Virus record (IMG/VR): IMGVR_UViG_3300031280_000102
Coordinates: 1-23,274 of that record
Strand: one strand, 5' to 3'
Source of the DNA: a virus
Length of the DNA: 23,274 nucleotides
Shown here: one piece after another, positions 17,853 to 23,274 of the stretch
Layout of the letters: each line of letters starts with the position of its first letter
Position numbering within the stretch: the stretch's first letter is position 1
The notes under the pieces: generated by a model
Database searches by the model: none
Told to the model about the DNA's origin: nothing
What the model saw: only the letters and a program-made list of their open reading frames with translations
Position numbers and translations under genes: made by a program

Positions 17853-20570
17853 ATGTCTCCCTACTACAACCGACAACCAGCCGTACTGCCGTCCCCCGAC
17901 ACTCTCCCGTTCCCCGGCAACCTCATCCGGCAGTGTACCGACTGCCCCCTTGTCAGGTCTTGTACAGCCCCCGTCCCCGGCGAAGGGTCGTTCCCTGCCG
18001 AGGTCATGTTCGTGGGAGAGGCGCCGGGTCGTAACGAGGACGAACAAGGAAGGCCGTTTGTAGGCCAAGCCGGCCAGTACTTGGACTCCCTCCTGTTCTC
18101 AATCTCCGTCCCGAGGGAGGACGTGTACATCTCCAATATCGCCCATTGTCGGCCACCGGGCAACCGAGACCCCAAGCCCACCGAGATTAAAGCCTGCGCG
18201 AAGTGGCTCAACCTTGAACTTGAGGTCGTCCAGCCCCGCATCGTAGTGGCGCTGGGAGCGTTCGCCATATCCCACTTCCTCGGCGCAGGAGCCGGAACCG
18301 TCGAGCATCTCCACGGTCGTCCCGTCGAAGTGGACGGTCGTATTATCCTCCCAGCCTATCATCCAGCCGCAGCCCTCCGTAACACGAACCTCATACGGAT
18401 GTGCCAAGAGGACTTCCAGGTACTCCGTGGCCTCATCCGGGGCGATTCTCCCGCCGACTACCACGTCCAAGACGAGTATCCCGACCCGGACTACCGGATG
18501 GCCGATGCGTCCGAGGGCGGCGTCGGTATGTTGAAGGCACTCGCCGAGACGACAGGACACTACGCTGTCGATACCGAGGTCTGCGCGGGTAAGTTATGGA
18601 GTATGCAGGTGAGTACCCGTCCCGGTACAGCGTGGTTCGTGCGTCTACCTGATGACTTGCAGGGGAGAGTTGACCTCACCGACTGGAACTCGACGGCACT
18701 CATACACAACTACCTCTTTGATATTCAATATATCAACGTCAGGGACGACAGGTTCGTAGATTCTATGGTTTGCTCCTACCTCCTCGGGCTCCCACAAGGA
18801 TTGAAAGAGCTTGCCAGCCGTCTATGTGGTATCAAGATGGTCAACTACCGTGAGATAGTCCGCCCCGGTCAACTGGAACTGTCTCTCGACTACCTTGACA
18901 AGGTCGGCGAGCAGGAGTGGCCTGACCCGCCCGAAGTGGAAGAGACCAAGTGGGACAATAAGCAAGGCAAGATAGGGACTCGGGTCAAGCACCCGTGGCA
19001 CATCTCCCGCAAGGTGGCCAAGATACTGGGGGATATGGACACGAACCCCGAGACCGACCCGTTCGACCGCTGGCGACAGATACCGGCAGTGGAGAGGGCA
19101 GTAGTTGAGAATGTGCTTGGTCCTATGCCGGAGTCGTCTCTCAAAGATATCCCTCTCGACAAGGCGGTACAATACGCCGCCCGTGACGCTGATGCAGATT
19201 TACGGGTCTACCTGAAACTCCGCAAGATGATAGACGACCTCGACCTCAACTTCGTCCTCCGCATGGACACGAACATCCTCCCGATGGTTCACTCCATGAT
19301 GCAGAACGGCATGGCGATAGACCTTGAACACGTCCGCAACCTGTCCGAGGACTATGACGCCCGCATGAGAGCCAAGGCGACCGAGCTGGCCAGCATCGTC
19401 GGTCACCCGTTCAACCCGAGCAGTTCCCAGCAGGTCGCCGCCGTGGTATATGACGAACTCGGCTTCAAGCCGACCAAGCGCACCGAGACTGGGCTGATAT
19501 CCACCGACGATCAGGAACTGAAGAAGATCAGCCACCCTGTCATCAAGGGGATATTGCAGTACCGAAGTCTTAATAAAAACAAAGGGACGTACGCCGACAA
19601 CCTGTTGACCAACAACACCCCCGATGCCAGCGGTACTCCGCGGATACACACGACGCTGACCACGACCCGCACCGAGACGGGCAGGCTGAGTTCCAAGAAG
19701 AGCGATGACGGCGAGGGTATGGCTCTACAGAATATCCCGACGAGGAATAAGGAGGCCAAGGCAATCAAGAACGCTTTTGTCGCTCCCGATGGGTGGGTGC
19801 TGGCCGAAGGGGATTTGGGACAGATAGAGCTGTGTACCCAAGCTCACATCGCACGATGTAAAGGACTGGTAGAGTTATTCAACGCAGGTCGTGACCCTCA
19901 CACCGAGTCAGCTGCGCGTCTCTTCGGGGTGTCGCTTGAGGATGCTGCTTTAACCAAGTACCGTTACCCTGTCAAGAGGGCGGCTTACGGTGTCATATAC
20001 CTTATGGGAGCCGAGGGATTGTCTGCTCAGATTGCCGAGTACGTCGCAGACCTCGAACTGGACGGTGAGCCTGTTGACGTTGAACCGTGGGATGTACCGA
20101 CCTGCGAGAAGTTCATTGAAGACTATTACAACCTCTACCCCGAGATAAGGGATTACCAGATGGAGCAACTTGCTCACGCTAGACGGTATGGTTACGTCCG
20201 TGACCCGATATCTGGTCGTATCCGCTATATTCCCGAGGTGTCTTGTCCTGTGAAATCAGTCCAAGAGGCAGGTGCTAGAATGGCTGCCAATATGCCCGTG
20301 ACGTCTTCGGCGCAAACCATCATAAAACTGGCGATGGCGGAATTGTGGCGGGAACTCCCCAAAACGGAGTGGTCAGTAACCAGAGCATTGATGCAAGTCC
20401 ATGACAGTCTGGTGTTTGAACTACCCGACGACGACGAGTTCGTGCGAGGGTGTCTGGGATACGTCCATGACGTGATGTGCGGAGTGGTCAAGCTACTCGT
20501 TCCTGTCAAGGCGGATTTCAAAGTGGGGAAGCGGTGGGGTGAGTTAGAAAAGCTCGACTTGACAAAGTGA
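17853..20570 (+). CDS. uracil-DNA glycosylase (family 4-like) fused to family A DNA polymerase, 905 aa
   Basis: Residues 1-195 are a family 4-type uracil-DNA glycosylase: GEAPG (55-59), GRPFVGQAG (66-74), CRPPGNRDP (99-107) and YHPAA (169-173). Cys28, Cys31, Cys99 and Cys115 have the spacing of the 4Fe-4S ligands of thermophilic UDGa. Residues from about 235 hold a 3'-5' exonuclease (D240-T-E242, then NYLFD and DSMVCSYLLG). The polymerase core has motif A EGDLGQIEL (D654), motif B VKRAAYGVIYLMG (K708, Y712) and motif C VHDSLVFE (H850, D851). Y712 lies where E. coli Pol I has Phe762, and Ser852 replaces the usual Glu. It probably replicates phage DNA and removes or checks uracil in the same chain. 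Confidence 0.92.
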   Translation: MSPYYNRQPAVLPSPDTLPFPGNLIRQCTDCPLVRSCTAPVPGEGSFPAEVMFVGEAPGRNEDEQGRPFVGQAGQYLDSLLFSISVPREDVYISNIAHCRPPGNRDPKPTEIKACAKWLNLELEVVQPRIVVALGAFAISHFLGAGAGTVEHLHGRPVEVDGRIILPAYHPAAALRNTNLIRMCQEDFQVLRGLIRGDSPADYHVQDEYPDPDYRMADASEGGVGMLKALAETTGHYAVDTEVCAGKLWSMQVSTRPGTAWFVRLPDDLQGRVDLTDWNSTALIHNYLFDIQYINVRDDRFVDSMVCSYLLGLPQGLKELASRLCGIKMVNYREIVRPGQLELSLDYLDKVGEQEWPDPPEVEETKWDNKQGKIGTRVKHPWHISRKVAKILGDMDTNPETDPFDRWRQIPAVERAVVENVLGPMPESSLKDIPLDKAVQYAARDADADLRVYLKLRKMIDDLDLNFVLRMDTNILPMVHSMMQNGMAIDLEHVRNLSEDYDARMRAKATELASIVGHPFNPSSSQQVAAVVYDELGFKPTKRTETGLISTDDQELKKISHPVIKGILQYRSLNKNKGTYADNLLTNNTPDASGTPRIHTTLTTTRTETGRLSSKKSDDGEGMALQNIPTRNKEAKAIKNAFVAPDGWVLAEGDLGQIELCTQAHIARCKGLVELFNAGRDPHTESAARLFGVSLEDAALTKYRYPVKRAAYGVIYLMGAEGLSAQIAEYVADLELDGEPVDVEPWDVPTCEKFIEDYYNLYPEIRDYQMEQLAHARRYGYVRDPISGRIRYIPEVSCPVKSVQEAGARMAANMPVTSSAQTIIKLAMAELWRELPKTEWSVTRALMQVHDSLVFELPDDDEFVRGCLGYVHDVMCGVVKLLVPVKADFKVGKRWGELEKLDLTK

Positions 20571-20587
20571 GTAATCAAGTGTATAAT
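20559..20587 (+). promoter_or_regulatory. perfect-consensus sigma70 promoter TTGACA-N17-TATAAT
   Basis: The -35 box lies at 20559-20564, inside the last codons of the polymerase gene, and the -10 box at 20582-20587, with a 17-base spacer. All twelve bases match the consensus. The start would be near 20594. It should give the strongest transcription in the window, directed at the small basic and zinc-ribbon genes from 20622. Confidence 0.85.
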
Positions 20588-20620
20588 GTCTGGCAAGTAG
20601 AACTATACAGGAGGCCAGAC
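20588..20620 (+). promoter_or_regulatory. 7-bp inverted repeat enclosing the ribosome site of the basic protein gene
   Basis: GTCTGGC (20588-20594) and GCCAGAC (20614-20620) are exact reverse complements. The loop and right arm contain the AGGAGG Shine-Dalgarno (20609-20614), one base before the ATG region. If the left arm is transcribed the hairpin could hide the ribosome site. Otherwise it is an operator just after the -10 box. Confidence 0.45.
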
Positions 20621-20621
20621 G

Positions 20622-20741
20622 ATGGCGAAATCAAAGAGAACACGAAGCAAGTCCAGAGCGAAGACTACAACCAAGCGCAAGAGGACAACTAAGCGCACCA
20701 GTCGCCGCCGGAACACTGGGGGCGTCGTCACCCTGCTCTAG
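20622..20741 (+). CDS. very basic small protein, 39 aa
   Basis: ATG 20622 follows AGGAGG. More than a third of the residues are Lys or Arg, interspersed with Thr/Ser (KSKRTRSKSRAK, KRKRTTKRTSRRR), and a short hydrophobic tail GGVVTLL ends the chain. It resembles protamine-like or histone H1-tail-like DNA-condensing peptides. It is the first gene after a perfect-consensus promoter, so it may be made in large amounts. It could be a nucleoid- or virion-DNA-binding protein. No family is recognised. Confidence 0.65.
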   Translation: MAKSKRTRSKSRAKTTTKRKRTTKRTSRRRNTGGVVTLL

Positions 20742-20782
20742 CAGTCTATTAAACTATTCCACGTAGAACGGAGGACAAGGCT

Positions 20783-20965
20783 ATGACCGAGAAAAAGAAC
20801 CCCAAGTGTCCCGAGTGCCGGAGTACCCGCACCATGAAGATAGGGACGTACCCTACCCGTCACGGACCGGAGCAGAGGTATGCCTGCTGGAACTGCGGAC
20901 GTCGCTTTTGCGAGTCCACGGTCAAGCGGTCGCCGGCGAGAGGGAAAAAGGGAGGGAAGAAATAA
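20783..20965 (+). CDS. zinc-ribbon protein, 60 aa
   Basis: The ATG is preceded by GGAGGA. The product has two knuckles, C9-P-E-C12 and C35-W-N-C38-G, with GPEQRYACWNCGRRF between and after them. This is the layout of InsA-type and transposase N-terminal zinc ribbons, which bind DNA. The tail is rich in Lys/Gly/Arg (KRSPARGKKGGKK). With no transposase domain attached it is probably a free DNA-binding peptide. It ends two bases before the next gene's start. Confidence 0.75.
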   Translation: MTEKKNPKCPECRSTRTMKIGTYPTRHGPEQRYACWNCGRRFCESTVKRSPARGKKGGKK

Positions 20966-20967
20966 AG

Positions 20968-21132
20968 ATGAACAAGAAGGCAGCGCAACGAGAGGCAGCT
21001 AACCTCCGCAGGTCGCTGAAAAAGGTACACGGCGACAAACTGACTGTCAATGTCAAGGAAATCACTCCGGGCAACTGGGGTGTCCGCTTCTCCCCCAAAG
21101 GTACAAGAGATAAGTTCAAGGTGGAGAGGTAA
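20968..21132 (+). CDS. small basic hypothetical protein, 54 aa
   Basis: ATG 20968 follows GGAGGGAAG; a longer in-frame opening from 20806 merely shadows the zinc-ribbon gene. The product has a basic helix (KKAAQREAANLRRSLKKVHG) and then a beta-type half (KLTVNVKEITPGNWGVRFSPKG) ending in a basic tail. It is likely a nucleic-acid-binding peptide, by composition only. Confidence 0.6.
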   Translation: MNKKAAQREAANLRRSLKKVHGDKLTVNVKEITPGNWGVRFSPKGTRDKFKVER

Positions 21133-21136
21133 TTCG

Positions 21137-21268
21137 ATGACTCTAACCAAAGCAGAAAAACGCAAGCTCCAGAGCCTCAACCGTCGAGCCGTGAAACTGG
21201 AGAAGGATGCCCGGAAGCTAGCTTACGATACGAGCAGGGAGCTTGTCAGGCAGATGAAGAAGTCCTGA
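21137..21268 (+). CDS. small basic coiled-coil-like protein, 43 aa
   Basis: ATG 21137 has GGAGAGGT upstream and lies four bases after the previous stop. The entire chain is one amphipathic Lys/Arg/Leu-rich helix (KAEKRKLQSLNRRAVKLEKDARKLAYDTSRELVRQM, in parts), with leucines at near-heptad spacing. Function unknown. Confidence 0.55.
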   Translation: MTLTKAEKRKLQSLNRRAVKLEKDARKLAYDTSRELVRQMKKS

Positions 21269-21287
21269 GTTAAAGGAGGAGACTGAG

Positions 21288-21467
21288 ATGGCTAAGTTCG
21301 GAGTTGGGACAAAGGTGTGGCTAAACGGATACAAGGGTACTGTGACACGTGTTGTTCCTTGGAGTAAAGGTCTACGGGAAGTGCGACTGCCTAGTGGTCT
21401 CGCTTGTGTCGGAGTTTCTGACCTCAAGTATTACAAAGGCCAAGACAAAACTGCGAAAAGGGGGTAG
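21288..21467 (+). CDS. small SH3-like beta protein, 59 aa
   Basis: ATG 21288 follows AAAGGAGGA and the GACTGAG leader. The product begins FGVGTKVWLNGYKGTVTRV, has a Pro-Trp turn, then REVRLPSGLACVGVSDLKYYKG, a series of short strands and Gly turns like a KOW/SH3-type barrel. A basic tail follows. Such small proteins often bind RNA or protein. It is less GC-rich than the next gene. Confidence 0.6.
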   Translation: MAKFGVGTKVWLNGYKGTVTRVVPWSKGLREVRLPSGLACVGVSDLKYYKGQDKTAKRG

Positions 21468-21472
21468 CCAAG

Positions 21473-21766
21473 ATGCCGACCAAGTCAATGTTCCGACCAG
21501 CCAAGAACACCTACCTGAGCCGTATCGTCTCCCTGGAATCCCCGTCGGCGGCACGCAGTTCGGTACGGCAACTCAAGTCGGAGTTCTCCGGCGCCAAGAC
21601 CCGAACCAAGAAGCTCCGTATCGCCCGGGCGACCATGCTGGCGGCTAACCGAGCCAACGCCAGCAGGCAGAGGGAGAGCCTGTCCCGGCGTGAGCGTGGA
21701 GAGTTCCGCAGGATTTACGAGACCTATCGCCCAGCCGCTGTCGGGATGTACAGGAGGCTCGGATAG
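21473..21766 (+). CDS. basic helical phage protein, 97 aa
   Basis: The ATG lies six bases after the preceding stop, with AAAGGGGG upstream. The product is Arg/Ser/Ala-rich and helical: TYLSRIVSLESPSAARSSVRQLKSEF, then KKLRIARATMLAANRANAS and LSRRERGEFRRIYETYR. I recall similar short conserved proteins in phages and archaeal or bacterial metagenomes, characterised only as domains of unknown function. Likely nucleic-acid-associated, from charge alone. Confidence 0.65.
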   Translation: MPTKSMFRPAKNTYLSRIVSLESPSAARSSVRQLKSEFSGAKTRTKKLRIARATMLAANRANASRQRESLSRRERGEFRRIYETYRPAAVGMYRRLG

Positions 21767-21780
21767 CTGGAGGTAATAAC

Positions 21781-23274
21781 GTGATACGAAGAATAACCAT
21801 CCTGTCCCTAGTACTCATCGCTGTCCTGCTTATCGCAACCCCCGTACTCGCCTACCTCTACCGTGCGCAGGTAAGTATCACCGAGAGCAACGGGACGGAT
21901 TATGATATGCTCGGGGTGGTCTGGGACCAAAATAACGACTACCTCGCCGATAACGGATATATGGACGCCGACGCCCTCGACACCAGAGTGCAGAGCTTGG
22001 GGGGAACCGACTATCCGTGGCTGGTCGGTGACGACAAGACCCTGACGGCGACCACCATAGACGGCAACGGTCAGGTCAATCTCTACTTCGTCACAGGGGA
22101 GACCCCCGCTACCGATATGGATATCGTGCCGGGTTACGAAGGATACGTCACGATATCGGACGCCGCCGCTCTTGAGCTGGGAAACAACTTCAAGCTGGAA
22201 CTGGCCGGGTATATCGACACTGACAACGCAGTGGATTTGGTCTCAAAATCATCCTCGGCCTCTTTGTACACCGACGGGGCGGGTAATCTGGTCGGTGGGA
22301 TAGACCCGACCATCCCGGTAGAGCAGGAGGACACCAGTGGCCATCACACGATGGTCAACACTAGTACCGTGCGTTCTGGTCAGAGGATTGACGATTTGCC
22401 AGCAGGAACATATACCAAAGTGAGCTTCTACCTGACGGACAACGGGGCGGCGAATGGGCTGTGCTACGCCAGATTGCGAAGAGTGAGCGATGACGGTATA
22501 ATCGGCACTTTCGGGGAGCTTGACGCTACTACCATATCCGGTGGGGGGGCCTACACCTGGTATGACTTTGACACTACTCCGGTGGTGAACCCGTCGGAGC
22601 AGGACGTGTACGTGTCCTTTGAGTACGCCAACAACGCCAGTATATTCTTCTCTTACAAGTCGCCGGACTGTATATTCGGTAAGGACTTCTCGTACACGGT
22701 CGCCGGCGGGTATACGGAACATGGCAACATAGACTCCACCTATAAGCTCTACGGTACACCGCGGTGGGGTGCCGAAGTATCGACCGCCCTGACGACCGGG
22801 GACTATAAGGTAGAGTTCTACGCCGACGGTTCCGACCTCTACCTTGAGGTTGACGACTCCGTGGAGGACACGACAGGGCTTGGGGGTGCCAGTGCCCCGG
22901 ACAACGCCAACGACTGGGTGCTGGACTGTGACCCTTACTGGGAATACTACGAACACACCGTCTCCGGTACGCTGATTGTAGACTACGACCCCGAAGCGAT
23001 AGTGCGAGGTCTGGTCTACGATACCGGAACCGTCACGGTCACTAACGGGGATGCTACCGTCGAGGGAGTTGGTGGGGCGACGTGGACGGACGATATGGCT
23101 GGCGGTATCTTCGTATCGGCAGACGGGTTGTACTATGTTATCGACTCGATAACAGACTCCGACACCCTTGAACTGACGGCTGTCTACGCCGGAGGTACGC
23201 TGGGAGGTCAGGACTACGATATGTACGGCAGACTTCCCGACTTGGAGGGGGTAGCGCAGGACGGCGCGATAACG
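21781..23274 (+). CDS. large secreted or virion structural protein, incomplete at right edge (498 aa visible), GTG start
   Basis: GTG 21781 follows GGAGGT at 21770-21775, and the frame stays open to the last base. The start IRRITILSLVLIAVLLIATPVLAYL is a classical Sec signal peptide with a cleavage-like ALA-type site. The following region is beta-rich and Asp/Gly/Thr-rich (TESNGTDYDMLGVVWDQNNDYLADNGYMDADALDTRV, in parts). A later unit (TVTVTNGDATVEGVG, then MAGGIFVSADGLYYVIDSIT) matches a repeat I associate with phage structural proteins. Tail fibre, baseplate or surface-decorating protein is the likely class. A signal peptide on such a protein is odd and may mean that it is exported to the host surface. 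Confidence 0.7.
   Translation, partial: MIRRITILSLVLIAVLLIATPVLAYLYRAQVSITESNGTDYDMLGVVWDQNNDYLADNGYMDADALDTRVQSLGGTDYPWLVGDDKTLTATTIDGNGQVNLYFVTGETPATDMDIVPGYEGYVTISDAAALELGNNFKLELAGYIDTDNAVDLVSKSSSASLYTDGAGNLVGGIDPTIPVEQEDTSGHHTMVNTSTVRSGQRIDDLPAGTYTKVSFYLTDNGAANGLCYARLRRVSDDGIIGTFGELDATTISGGGAYTWYDFDTTPVVNPSEQDVYVSFEYANNASIFFSYKSPDCIFGKDFSYTVAGGYTEHGNIDSTYKLYGTPRWGAEVSTALTTGDYKVEFYADGSDLYLEVDDSVEDTTGLGGASAPDNANDWVLDCDPYWEYYEHTVSGTLIVDYDPEAIVRGLVYDTGTVTVTNGDATVEGVGGATWTDDMAGGIFVSADGLYYVIDSITDSDTLELTAVYAGGTLGGQDYDMYGRLPDLEGVAQDGAIT

Noticed and set aside
20783-20965. Zinc-ribbon gene as the front of an insertion sequence
   Set aside because: No transposase catalytic domain, terminal inverted repeats or target duplication is visible around it; it fits the row of small phage genes.
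22249-22956. 235-codon open frame on the minus strand
   Set aside because: It is the antisense shadow of the large plus-strand gene 21781-23274, which has a signal peptide, a ribosome site and sensible composition. The minus-strand protein is Val/Arg-rich with no start signal.

Overview
The window looks like the early, DNA-metabolism half of a double-stranded DNA bacteriophage or prophage. Every supported gene lies on the plus strand. Genes are tightly packed and many overlap by 1-20 bases through ATGA, GTGA, TTGA or TAATG junctions. Strong Shine-Dalgarno sites and several near-consensus sigma70-type promoters (TTGACA with 17-base spacing) point to a bacterial host. The secreted proteins near 14.2 kb, 16.2 kb and 21.8 kb recall sequences I associate with uncultivated Chloroflexota (Dehalococcoidia-like) and their phages. 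That is only a resemblance and host identity is unproven. I saw no terminase, capsid, integrase, tRNA or CRISPR array, and no gene-free stretch longer than 300 bases.

Layout. 1-857: the end of a Cys-rich protein and an unknown gene. 858-1019: a control region with a promoter overlaid by a 13-bp perfect inverted repeat, then two 25-bp direct repeats. 1020-3564: a zinc-binding-like small protein, a solitary DNA methyltransferase and an XPD/DinG-type helicase. 3565-6510: a separate promoter, a ParB-methyltransferase fusion, an unknown protein, a zinc ribbon, a tandem double-HNH endonuclease, and a 30-codon remnant of the 3' end of a second, diverged helicase. 6511-12248: a strong promoter, a ribbon-helix-helix protein, a probable ssDNA-binding-like protein, a second ParB-methyltransferase fusion, a candidate PD-(D/E)XK protein, a P-loop ATPase, a radical SAM enzyme and an XPF/ERCC4 nuclease. 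12249-14133: an AT-rich island of small accessory genes, including an ADP-ribosyltransferase-like protein and a YkgJ-like cysteine-cluster protein. 14165-17852: secreted or membrane proteins (one a membrane-anchored HTH protein), a lipoprotein and small unknown genes. 17853-20570: a uracil-DNA glycosylase fused to a family A DNA polymerase. 20559-21766: a perfect-consensus promoter and a run of very small basic or zinc-binding proteins. 21781-end: a large secreted or structural protein that runs off the window.

Taken together the genes form a replication, recombination and repair module: helicase, polymerase with proofreading, uracil excision, flap-type nuclease, P-loop ATPase and a probable ssDNA-binding protein. 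Added to this are three DNA methyltransferases and a radical SAM enzyme of unknown substrate. The most distinctive points are the helicase-tail remnant behind the HNH gene, the paired ParB-methyltransferase fusions, the UDG-polymerase fusion, and several gene-start or gene-end relics that show how small genes have been swapped in and out. At least ten short genes were found by direct reading, many starting at GTG.
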